From NCBI RefSeq assembly GCF_000046705.1, contig NC_005956.1, positions 992,001 through 1,056,000 on the forward strand: a stretch of DNA of 64,000 bases, in the 5' to 3' direction. The notes below the pieces were generated by a model that did no database searches, had not been told where the DNA came from, and saw nothing but the letters and a program-made list of their open reading frames with translations. The translations under genes were made by a program, and so were the position numbers. The stretch comes from Bartonella henselae str. Houston-1 (lineage in GTDB: Bacteria; Pseudomonadota; Alphaproteobacteria; Rhizobiales; Rhizobiaceae). This document shows positions 49,114-55,978 of this stretch, piece by piece (position 1 is the first letter of the stretch; each line of letters opens with the position of its first letter).

Positions 49114-49420
49114 GACCCAAAGGCGCGATTTCCACGCGCCCTATCATCTTAATCGCCCCGCCATCCTCCCCTGTCACTTGCAATGGCAACACCTTACCAA
49201 GCAACGCTAAATAAGCGGCGGGGCATTTAAGTGCCTGTTTTTCCAGATAAGAGATTAATCCTTCTTTACCATATTTACTGCCTGCTCGTTTAGCAGCTTC
49301 AATGACTGACTCTTTCAAAAGGCTCGTTGTTTTATTGGGTACGCCTTTTACCCGCCCTTTTCCTGCATTGGGTGGCAATTTTTTTGGGTGCAAAGTCATC
49401 TCTGTATTTTCTGCTGTCAT
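49094..49420 (-). CDS. Terminase small subunit-like protein (DUF5681 type)
   Basis: A 108-residue protein. PPNAGKGRVKGVPNKTTSLLKES is the Lys/Arg/Gly-rich N-terminal signature of DUF5681 proteins, followed by a helical part (AAKRAGSKYGKEGLISYLEKQAL) that may be the DNA-recognition core. It is the first gene of the late operon and its end overlaps the terminase large subunit start by 20 bases. It would choose the DNA to be packaged, so its specificity decides whether phage DNA or random host DNA is packed. A terminator hairpin lies 22 bases before its start. Confidence 0.75.
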   Translation of the reverse strand: MTAENTEMTLHPKKLPPNAGKGRVKGVPNKTTSLLKESVIEAAKRAGSKYGKEGLISYLEKQALKCPAAYLALLGKVLPLQVTGEDGGAIKMIGRVEIAPLGHDNTTD

Positions 49421-49441
49421 AAAATACTTTCTCCCAATAAC

Positions 49442-49466
49442 AAAAAGCCCCGCAAAACACAGGGCT
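49442..49466 (-). terminator. Intrinsic terminator just upstream of the late operon
   Basis: On the minus strand the sequence folds into AGCCC/GGGCT with a loop around GTGTTTTGCG, followed directly by TTTTTG. It precedes the terminase small subunit ATG by 22 bases, in the transcription direction of the operon. Such a terminator at the head of a late operon is what antitermination (lambda Q-like) or attenuation control would need. The stem is only five pairs, so its strength is uncertain. Confidence 0.55.
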
Positions 49467-49686
49467 CTCAGTAATCATGTCAATTTAATAAAAGAAGTTG
49501 AGGGGGAATTATCTACTGTAATTTTAGACGCAATTCGACCACTACAGCAGCTCTATAAAACACCATTATTCACGCCATGTCAACAAAAAAATCACGATAT
49601 TGTATATTTTTTATTTTCTTGCCTAAATATAGTGTCTTTAGCACCAAGCAACACCTCACAATTGTATCCTCTAAAAGAATCAATTA

Positions 49687-49706
49687 TATGACTGATAATT
49701 AATAAA
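49687..49706 (+). repeat. 20-bp direct repeat with a four-codon mini-ORF, copy 1
   Basis: TATGACTGATAATTAATAAA, identical at 50205-50224. It contains ATG-ACT-GAT-AAT followed by two stop codons (peptide MTDN). It is placed 13 bases before the start of the membrane-protein gene at 49719, and the second copy precedes the next gene similarly. Confidence 0.7.
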
Positions 49707-49718
49707 TGGGGGGAAACA

Positions 49719-50177
49719 ATGCGTGATATTGTCATAGTAATAGTGGGTATACTCATACTATGGAGTATAGTCTCTGACATGTGGGAAGAAGCAGAAAATG
49801 GTCGGAATACAGAATTTCAAGGTACTCTTTTATTAGTCATAGTACTCGGTGTGCTTTGGTATCTTGAATTTTCAAGAAACTTTTTATTAATAGTGGCAAT
49901 TTTGCTGTTTGCTTGGAGAAATTACCTAGGAATAATAGCAAATTCTGAACATGATCGCTTAGTCGAATACTCTCAGATGGCATTTGATTATGAGAATGAA
50001 AAAATTAATAAAGCGATTATACAACGAAACGAAGCGGTTAAGGAAAATAGTAGGATGGTCGATAGACACTACAAAGCGATTAAGGAGCGAGACAAAACAA
50101 TTGAAGAATTATCCGAAAAGCTTTGGCAACAACAAAAACAGATAATGATAATGGAGAAACAGAATGAATCTGGTTGA
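49719..50177 (+). CDS. Three-helix membrane protein with a coiled-coil tail
   Basis: A 152-residue protein with three N-terminal membrane segments (about residues 1-20, 33-49 and 53-72) and a charged coiled coil from residue 80 to the end (NEKINKAIIQRNEAVKENSRM, KERDKTIEELSEKLWQQQKQI). It is transcribed away from the late operon and preceded by GGGGGGAAAC plus a 20-bp repeat shared with the next gene. Membrane genes standing alone at phage operon boundaries are often moron genes for superinfection exclusion. No family is recognised. Confidence 0.55.
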   Translation: MRDIVIVIVGILILWSIVSDMWEEAENGRNTEFQGTLLLVIVLGVLWYLEFSRNFLLIVAILLFAWRNYLGIIANSEHDRLVEYSQMAFDYENEKINKAIIQRNEAVKENSRMVDRHYKAIKERDKTIEELSEKLWQQQKQIMIMEKQNESG

Positions 50178-50275
50178 GAAAAAAATCAATTAAAGGTTCA
50201 ATACTATGACTGATAATTAATAAAAAGGAGAAATTTTAGTGTTATTTTTCAAAATAAGCAGCTCTATTAGCCATA

Positions 50276-50665
50276 GTGATCAATGGGCTTTTTCTTTCTG
50301 ATTATACCAATAGTGAACTCCCTATTCATTATCAATCTGCTAATATTGATCAAAGTTTATATGAAAGAATTAAAGTTTTACAAAAGCAGTACAAAGCAGA
50401 ACAGCATCCAAAAAAGATTTTATCAGATAGTGGAATTAATCAATATAACATTTCGTTTTCCACTGTCTCTGATTATGAAAAACCTCAACGACGTATAACA
50501 TTCGATGATTTAATAATTGTAATAGAAGTACTCGTATTTATTAGTATAATGTCCATCATCATTAACTTACTTTGGCGCTTTAAATTGAAAATTCCTGCTT
50601 ATTTCTTTTTATTAACAACCGCTCTAATTAGTTGCGCCGTATTACTCCTTTTAATCTTTGATTAA
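50276..50665 (+). CDS. Two-helix membrane protein, start uncertain
   Basis: A 129-residue frame opens with GTG (VINGLFLSDYTN) and has a soluble first part and two membrane segments (about residues 78-99 and 106-127, IVIEVLVFISIMSIIINLL and YFFLLTTALISCAVLLLLIF). A better ribosome-binding site (AAGGAG at 50225-50230) precedes a GTG at 50239, which lies in another frame and stops at 50301, so a one-base frameshift near 50280 may have broken the gene. It follows the second copy of the 20-bp repeat. Function unknown; it may pair with the previous gene. Confidence 0.45.
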   Translation: MINGLFLSDYTNSELPIHYQSANIDQSLYERIKVLQKQYKAEQHPKKILSDSGINQYNISFSTVSDYEKPQRRITFDDLIIVIEVLVFISIMSIIINLLWRFKLKIPAYFFLLTTALISCAVLLLLIFD

Positions 50666-50694
50666 AGATCAAAATATTTTATAAAAGATTTACC

Positions 50695-50963
50695 TTAACC
50701 TTTATATATATTTTTTCTATGTCCAACAGCCAAAACTAATACGACAAGCTCCTTATCATAGAGTTCACAAAGTATCCTGTAATCTCCTACACGATATCTC
50801 CATAAACCTGAGAATTGTCCTTTTAAGGGCTTACCTATTACACGCACATCTTCAAGAGGAGCAACGTGTTGATCTAAAAAATCAACAATCCGCCGTGCTT
50901 CTTTTTTATCGCATTTTTTAAAAAACTAAGAGCTTTTTTTTCATATCTAATCGTCCAAGCCAA
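50695..50963 (-). pseudogene. RelE-family toxin, frameshifted
   Basis: In two adjacent frames the sequence reads WTIRYEKKALSFLK, then KKEARRIVDFLDQHVAPLED, GQFSGLWRYRVGDYRILCELY and VVLVLAVGHRKNIYKG, a full RelE-like mRNA interferase. One A is missing from the run following SFLK (near 50925), so the frame stops early at IF. The antitoxin gene upstream is intact and overlaps the toxin start (a TTG inside the antitoxin end at 50963). A sequencing error in the homopolymer is the alternative explanation. Confidence 0.75.
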
Positions 50964-51174
50964 GCTCTTTCCTCACCTCTTCAGAGCTATAAAAAGTACC
51001 CTCTCCCTTTCGAACGCGCTCTCTTACTTGTGAGGCTAAATAATAATCCTCTGCTTCCTCTATGCCACGTTCAATAATCTCGCGTAAATAAAAAGACTTT
51101 GTACGTCCTGTCTTAGCAGCTAAATTATTCAAACGTGTTTCGAGATCACTTGGCAACCGAATAGATATCGTCAT
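50947..51174 (-). CDS. RelB/DinJ-type ribbon-helix-helix antitoxin
   Basis: A 75-residue protein, MTISIRLPSDLETRLNNLA, whose N-terminus is a ribbon-helix-helix DNA-binding domain (TISIRLP strand, then KTGRTKSFYLREIIERG), with an acidic toxin-neutralising tail (GTFYSSEEVRKELGLDD). It represses its own operon in the family; a perfect inverted repeat lies 15 bases upstream. The start at 51174 is preferred to the open frame start at 51216. Its partner toxin is frameshifted. Confidence 0.85.
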   Translation of the reverse strand: MTISIRLPSDLETRLNNLAAKTGRTKSFYLREIIERGIEEAEDYYLASQVRERVRKGEGTFYSSEEVRKELGLDD

Positions 51175-51188
51175 GATGGAATCCTCAT

Positions 51189-51212
51189 ATTTGTATTCAC
51201 TGCAATACAAAT
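51189..51212. promoter_or_regulatory. Operator-like inverted repeat of the RelBE-type operon
   Basis: Perfect 9-base inverted repeat ATTTGTATT - CACTGC - AATACAAAT, 14 bases upstream of the antitoxin start, where a RelB-type antitoxin normally binds to repress its own promoter. A further half-site-like ATACAA follows at 51211-51216. Confidence 0.65.
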
Positions 51213-51270
51213 ACAACGCATTGTACAGAAAAACGTTTCACGTCAAAGCGAAAGAAACAACATAAAACAT

Positions 51271-51765
51271 TTACCATTTATTTTTTTTATCAAAATATTT
51301 ATGAAGCGCGTTCAGAGCAATCTGCAATGAATTTACAAGATGTGGTAATATTTGATCTTCACTAACAAGATATTGTAGAGCTGCATAAAGATTATACTGT
51401 TTATAGAGGCATTGTGTTTCTTTGATTACCTCTTGCATGCTACAAAACTGCTCTGTTGCACGTTCAACCCACTTCTCTCTTGCTTTGTCATCAGAAGATG
51501 ATGGCATTTCATCATAAACAGCGCTTGGCAAACCTTTTGCACACGAATAGTCATTTCTCACTTCAAGATATTTTTGCGTAGCGTCATACTGGTCTTGAGT
51601 AAGCACGCCTTGCAAACAAAGCCGCCCAACATAAGACCCCGCAAGTGGATTTTTAGCCTCTTCTATGGTCAAACCAAAGCGTTTAGCACGCATTTCAACT
51701 GCCAATTGATTAACAGGGTCTTGACGTACTTTCACTTGTGAAATGTAGGCATCTTTCTTTCTCAT
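51271..51765 (-). CDS. Phage early-region protein, unknown function
   Basis: A 164-residue protein starting MRKKDAYISQVKVRQDP; the frame opens nine codons earlier. It is hydrophilic and helical, with EEAKNPLAGSYVGRLCLQG and YDATQKYLEVRNDYSCAKG. It resembles the uncharacterised proteins that accompany SSB in some phage islands (YVGRLCLQGxLTQxQYDA), but no function is known. It is 54 bases downstream of the SSB gene on the same strand. Confidence 0.6.
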   Translation of the reverse strand: MRKKDAYISQVKVRQDPVNQLAVEMRAKRFGLTIEEAKNPLAGSYVGRLCLQGVLTQDQYDATQKYLEVRNDYSCAKGLPSAVYDEMPSSSDDKAREKWVERATEQFCSMQEVIKETQCLYKQYNLYAALQYLVSEDQILPHLVNSLQIALNALHKYFDKKNKW

Positions 51766-51818
51766 ACATCCCCCGTATCTGTGGAAATCCACATTCTTAT
51801 TTTTGCTCTATTTTTTAA

Positions 51819-52265
51819 TCAAAATGGCATGCTGTCATGAGCAGATATGCCATAATCATCAGCACCTGAAGCGATAGCATAACTTTGAGAAGTGACAGAC
51901 GAAGAGGACGCAGATTGCTCTTTCTTTGCATCAAGTAAATGCAACTCGCCTTTATATTGTGGCAGGACAATTTCTGTTGTGTAACGGTCATGTCCATTTT
52001 TATCTTGCCATTTACGGGTTTGTAATTTGCCTTCTATGTAAACCTTTGAACCTTTGTGTAGATACTGAAGTGCTATTTTTGCAAAATGCGGATTAAAAAC
52101 CACTACGGAATGCCATTCTGTTTTTTCTACTTTTTGGTGCGTATTTTTATTCATATAGCTTTCAAAGGTTGCCATACGAAAATTGACTACCTCAGCACCA
52201 GAAGTCATCGTTTTGCTCTCAGGATCATCCCCTAAATAGCCAATTAACATCACTTTATTGAGCAT
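51819..52265 (-). CDS. ssb: Single-stranded DNA-binding protein, phage-type
   Basis: A 148-residue SSB. The OB fold covers residues 1-105 with the standard features MLNKVMLIGYLGDDPE, VVNFRMATFESY, EWHSVVVFNPHFAKIA and GSKVYIEGKLQTRKW. The linker is Ser-rich and the C-terminal tip ends AHDSMPF, a weak form of the acidic DDDIPF tip that recruits host replication proteins. It is shorter and more divergent than chromosomal SSB and stands in the phage region, so it is the phage copy. Confidence 0.93.
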   Translation of the reverse strand: MLNKVMLIGYLGDDPESKTMTSGAEVVNFRMATFESYMNKNTHQKVEKTEWHSVVVFNPHFAKIALQYLHKGSKVYIEGKLQTRKWQDKNGHDRYTTEIVLPQYKGELHLLDAKKEQSASSSSVTSQSYAIASGADDYGISAHDSMPF

Positions 52266-52363
52266 GTTTTCACTTACCTTAAATTGTATTTAAATATGTA
52301 AAAAATCTTAGCACAATTTGTTTATTTTTTCCATTATTTCAAATAGATATTATTTATTATTAA

Positions 52364-52386
52364 CATATAACATTATGTTTTATATG
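52364..52386. promoter_or_regulatory. Operator-like inverted repeat upstream of higBA
   Basis: Imperfect inverted repeat CATATAACAT - T - ATGTTTTATATG, about 70 bases upstream of the HigB start, in the position where the HigA antitoxin usually binds its own promoter. The surrounding DNA is very AT-rich, so the symmetry could be fortuitous. Confidence 0.45.
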
Positions 52387-52455
52387 ACGAAATTAATAAA
52401 TAATCGATTGACTAAATGCATTGTGTATCGTATCAAGTAACAAAAGGGGTCATAT

Positions 52456-52737
52456 ATGGCAATCGTTAGTTTCAAGCATAAAGGGTTGAAGTTGTTTTTC
52501 GAAAGAGGAATTGTTAAAGGAATACAACCTGCACATGCTAAAAAATTAGCAAATATTTTAGTGATTTTAGATACGATATCCGCTCCTGAACAAATGACTA
52601 TTAAATCATACCGTCTCCACGAGCTTACAGGCGATTTAAAAGGCTATTGGTCAATGCGTGTTAATGCAAATTGGCGTGTTACTTTTCGTTTTATTGGAAC
52701 AAATGTTGAACTTGTTGATTACCAAGATTACCATTAA
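52456..52737 (+). CDS. higB: HigB-family toxin (RelE/ParE fold)
   Basis: A 93-residue toxin: KHKGLKLFFERGIVKGIQ, HAKKLANILVILDTISAPEQM and HELTGDLKGYWSMRVNANWRV with ending VELVDYQDYH, the full HigB pattern. In the family it cleaves mRNA on the ribosome. It precedes its antitoxin by 16 bases, the reversed order that defines HigBA systems. The conserved surface residues around RVNANWRVTFRF are kept, and both genes are intact, unlike the RelBE pair nearby. An AAGGGG sequence serves as ribosome-binding site. Confidence 0.92.
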   Translation: MAIVSFKHKGLKLFFERGIVKGIQPAHAKKLANILVILDTISAPEQMTIKSYRLHELTGDLKGYWSMRVNANWRVTFRFIGTNVELVDYQDYH

Positions 52738-52753
52738 TTTTTGAGGTGTTATC

Positions 52754-53047
52754 ATGATGTACAATCCCCCACACCCTGGTGGTATTTTGAAAGAAGAGTT
52801 GCTTGATGAACGAGGATTGACAATAACAGAGGCAGCAAATCGTCTCGGCGTTGCGCGCTTAACTTTATCACGTGTTTTGAATTGTCATGCAGCAATTAGC
52901 ATTAATTTAGCTTTACGCTTAGAAATAGCTGGTTTAAACGACGCAGAATTTTGGCTTAAATTGCAACAAAAGCATGATTTATGGCAAGCTCGGCATAATA
53001 ACCCCATGCCGGATATTTCGTCTTTAGAGCAAGTAAGCCATCCTTAG
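52754..53047 (+). CDS. higA: HigA-family antitoxin (XRE helix-turn-helix)
   Basis: A 97-residue antitoxin. NPPHPGGILKEELLDERGLTI is the standard start, followed by the helix-turn-helix TEAANRLGVARLTLSRVLNCH and the helical end with DAEFWLKLQQKHDLWQA. It neutralises HigB and represses the operon. It ends 42 bases before a convergent phage gene. TA modules of this type are often addiction or phage-defence elements on mobile DNA. Confidence 0.92.
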   Translation: MMYNPPHPGGILKEELLDERGLTITEAANRLGVARLTLSRVLNCHAAISINLALRLEIAGLNDAEFWLKLQQKHDLWQARHNNPMPDISSLEQVSHP

Positions 53048-53088
53048 CAATTAAGACTTGGCTTGACCGTTTTTTCGCTTAAAACACA

Positions 53089-53370
53089 TCAAATGTTTTT
53101 TGATAATTTTTTAATTTCTCTATTGATCTCATCTATGAGAGGTTCGTAATTAAGAACGCTTCTTGGCAAATTACCTCCATATCTCCACGCTTTTACTTGC
53201 GCTTTGGTGCTAAAGTCCGCATTCTCAGGTATTTTGTAATACTGACCGCCATCAAATTTTTCACACTCTCTTGTACCGTCTTCATATTCGTAGAGATTAT
53301 AAAAATACTCAGCGGCTCCATCTCCCCACGGCACATATCCAACAGCGGTTGCAACAAATTTTTTTTGCAT
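53089..53370 (-). CDS. Small phage hypothetical protein
   Basis: A 93-residue protein starting MQKKFVATAVGYVPWGDG at 53370; the frame opens 15 codons earlier at 53415. It is beta-rich and aromatic (AAEYFYNLYEYEDGTRECE, GGQYYKIPENADF), with a lysine-rich end, and no family is recognised. It converges on the HigA gene and was probably part of the phage early region. Nothing in it indicates function. Confidence 0.5.
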   Translation of the reverse strand: MQKKFVATAVGYVPWGDGAAEYFYNLYEYEDGTRECEKFDGGQYYKIPENADFSTKAQVKAWRYGGNLPRSVLNYEPLIDEINREIKKLSKNI

Positions 53371-53581
53371 GGGCTGTTTACGGTTTTTTAAGAGCAAATG
53401 TTTTAAAATGGGCATGTTTTCATCCTATATTTTACCAATAGCGTTATTTGTCTCAAATTTGACCGTATGGTGCGTTTTATGTTCCTAATGTGGTTTGATC
53501 AAAAAAGTTCTAAATCGCGCTGTACGGTGCCTTTTTGTCGATTTAAACGCATATCTAATCCAAAATGATCAGCACTTTTCA

Positions 53582-53800
53582 CTATTTTGCTACCACTTCA
53601 ATCTTTTTCACGCTTTCTCCAATGCCCTTTAAAATCTTTTCACGTTCCTGCTTGTGAACAAGCGTAAGTGGTCTAAAATGCTCTCTCGCTGCTTGTTCTT
53701 TTAGTGTTTTCTTGCGTGTATTTTCAAATGCTTTACCGACACTCTCAACTTTTGAAAGAAGAGTATTCTCATAAGCTTTTAAAAAAGTTTGGCATAAACA
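53582..53800 (-). pseudogene. Start-less phage gene remnant
   Basis: A clean open frame on the minus strand reads AYENTLLSKVESVGKAFENT, KTLKEQAAREHFRPLTLVHK and KGIGESVKKIEVVAK before the stop at 53582. There is no start codon at its beginning (stop codon at about 53812) and no ribosome-binding site. It is helical and lysine-rich, unlike random AT-rich translation, so it is probably the 3' part of a lost phage gene. The surrounding 53430-53874 holds nothing else recognisable. Confidence 0.4.
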
Positions 53801-53874
53801 GAAAATAAATTAAAAGAACCAATACAATCAAAATTCCCAAACTCTGCTTATACCCTATTGATTCCTCTTAAACA

Positions 53875-53951
<77 letters not shown>

Positions 53952-53989
53952 AGCTGATCATTTTCACAATACAGAACAGCACCCTTAGC

Positions 53990-54295
53990 TCAATGCGTCC
54001 AAGATTGTTGCCTATCACTGCGAAAATTATCAGAATAAGAAACAACACGCCGAATCGGCTTATGCATTTTTTCTACACGATAAGGAATAGCATTCTTGCG
54101 TGCAAAAGCAACCGCCTCTTCCTTCTTATTAAAGCGGATCTTTACCTGATTATTCATATCAGACGTAGCTGTATACCCCATAAGAGGCTCAAGCATTTTT
54201 GCTTTTATCGGCTCATACTGTAGAATCCAAAAACCCGTATTGCCTCTACCGGACTGCATAGCTGTCTTAGCAGGACTATAAATACGCGCGATCAT
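53990..54295 (-). CDS. NDUFS4-like complex I accessory subunit
   Basis: A 101-residue protein, MIARIYSPAKTAMQSGRGNT, that matches the conserved region of the mitochondrial complex I subunit NDUFS4 and its alphaproteobacterial homologues (PF04800 type): WILQYEPIKAKMLEPLMGYTA, NNQVKIRFNKKEEAVAFARKN and PYRVEKMHKPIRRVVSYSDNF. In mitochondria NDUFS4 is an 18-kDa accessory subunit that stabilises the NADH-binding arm. It is unlinked from the nuo operon, more than 34 kb away, between tRNA-Arg and tRNA-Pro, and is likely to bind the NuoE/F/G module encoded there. Confidence 0.88.
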   Translation of the reverse strand: MIARIYSPAKTAMQSGRGNTGFWILQYEPIKAKMLEPLMGYTATSDMNNQVKIRFNKKEEAVAFARKNAIPYRVEKMHKPIRRVVSYSDNFRSDRQQSWTH

Positions 54296-54385
54296 GGTTC
54301 TTTTCCCTCAAATTAGAAAACGCTTAAATGGCAATTTCTCACCACACGCACCCAATTGGTCCACTCTCTCACACCAAAGCAAATA

Positions 54386-54462
54386 TGGTCGGAGCGATAG
54401 GATTCGAACCTACGACCCCCTGATCCCAAATCAGGTGCGCTACCAGGCTGCGCTACGCTCCG
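54386..54462 (-). tRNA. tRNA-Pro (TGG)
   Basis: Minus-strand cloverleaf: acceptor CGGAGCG/CGCTCCG, anticodon stem CCTGA/TCAGG with loop TTTGGGA and anticodon TGG, T-arm GTAGGTTCGAATCCTAT, discriminator A and encoded CCA. Confidence 0.96.
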
Positions 54463-55288
54463 CCATTTACATTTACTTGATGCATATTCCCTAAAATTTT
54501 CACAACAGAAGTGCAAGAGAAAAACACATTTTTTTTAATTTTGTTGCATTTCTCTACAAGAAAGAGCTTTTCAAAGCTTTTCTCTGCTAAGGAATAACTT
54601 ACAGAAACAACAAAAACGATACCCACAAAAGGAAAAGCCCTATCTCCGTAAACAAAGCAACCGGCTTCTTCATAAAACTTGCAAATTACCCTTATTGTTT
54701 TGAGAGAACTTTAATGCTAACAACAACATCTAACAAATATAATTGCAGCAACAGAAATGACCTGAGAATCATAAAAAAATCTTAAAGAGCACATAAAACT
54801 ACAACATTTCCACATCACAGATATAAAATCTAGCAGGCATCACAGGAACTATTAATCACCAACGCCCCTCCAATGCTGACAATTATTCTTACTTTTTGAA
54901 AATCCCGCACTTTCTTAACTCTCTCAGCAGTGAATAAATTAAAAAACAAACGTTTTTGCATTTAAGTCATATAAAGTCTCGTTATAGAAAAAAAGAAAGA
55001 ATCCTCCTCAGTTAAATTGCTTTGGCAAACCTAACGAGCTTGTGTAAACTATAAAAAGAGAACAGAGTCATAAATTAAAAAGCTTACAACATTGAGACAA
55101 CGAGCGCATTTAAAAAGGTAAAAATGCTCTCACGTAGAAAAATAATCAAAAGAAATACCCTTTTTATCCACCTTCAACAGATGTAGCGAAAATAAAAAAC
55201 CTAAATAAAGATATTTCTCTCCACACACTGAAATAGTAATAGAAAAGTGATTTCTATTAAACAACTTACAGCATGCTTAAAATAGTTT
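54463..55288. other. Intergenic region without recognisable genes
   Basis: An 826-base AT-rich stretch between tRNA-Pro and hdaA. No frame longer than 60 codons has coding character on either strand, and no structured RNA was recognised. The position before the stop of hdaA may hold its terminator, but no clear hairpin with T-run was found. Confidence 0.5.
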
Positions 55289-55978
55289 TCATTGAACTTG
55301 CATATTAAGGACTTCACCAATGACAGCACGCGTTATTTTGCTTTTTCTTTGTAATGCCAACCGATCAACAGAGTCAATAACACGCTTCAACGAAAACAAA
55401 GAACGCTCACAACGGTTTACAAGATAATAAACAGTATCCGGATGAACAGTAATCTGTCTATCAGAAAAAAGTTTAAAAGCAACAGCTGTTAACAATGCAT
55501 CATCAGGCTGATTGATCGCAACTAACATAATCGAATTAAGGCGACTTTTAAGATCATTTAACTTTAAATTCCATGTTGAAGGTACTGTACGTGCCGTCAT
55601 CAACAAAGTAGCTTGGCACATATCAAGATTTGCTTGCTTAACGCTATTAATTAAGTGAAAAAGCCCTGTCTCACTGATTTCACCCAAATCAATATCCTCG
55701 ATTAAAAATGATCTACCTGAAGAAGCCACAGCAATAGCTTGATCGATCTCATTGCGATGAAATCTTAAAGCATCCGCTTTCTCAGCCCATACACTAGAAA
55801 AGTGGGTTTTACCAGATCCTTCTTTTCCAACTAAAACTGCAATAGGTAAGATCCAATTCGGCCAATGATCAATAAGCTGAAAAGCCATACGATTGCTCTC
55901 CGTTACCACCAAGTCATCAAATTGGAAAATCGGATTATAAGAAAAATTCAAGGGTAATTGTGTTTCACGCTTATTCAT
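55289..55978 (-). CDS. hdaA: HdaA-like DnaA-related regulator
   Basis: A 229-residue AAA+ protein of the DnaA/Hda family without DnaA's DNA-binding domain. The start has a clamp-binding-like QLPLNFSYN, Walker A is GKEGSGKT (residues 51-58), and a Walker B-like SFLIEDIDLGE follows. Hda-type proteins bind the replication clamp and switch off DnaA by stimulating its ATP hydrolysis. It overlaps the upstream permease gene by 4 bases (ATGA), a pair typical of Rhizobiales, divergent from purMN. Confidence 0.9.
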   Translation of the reverse strand: MNKRETQLPLNFSYNPIFQFDDLVVTESNRMAFQLIDHWPNWILPIAVLVGKEGSGKTHFSSVWAEKADALRFHRNEIDQAIAVASSGRSFLIEDIDLGEISETGLFHLINSVKQANLDMCQATLLMTARTVPSTWNLKLNDLKSRLNSIMLVAINQPDDALLTAVAFKLFSDRQITVHPDTVYYLVNRCERSLFSLKRVIDSVDRLALQRKSKITRAVIGEVLNMQVQ

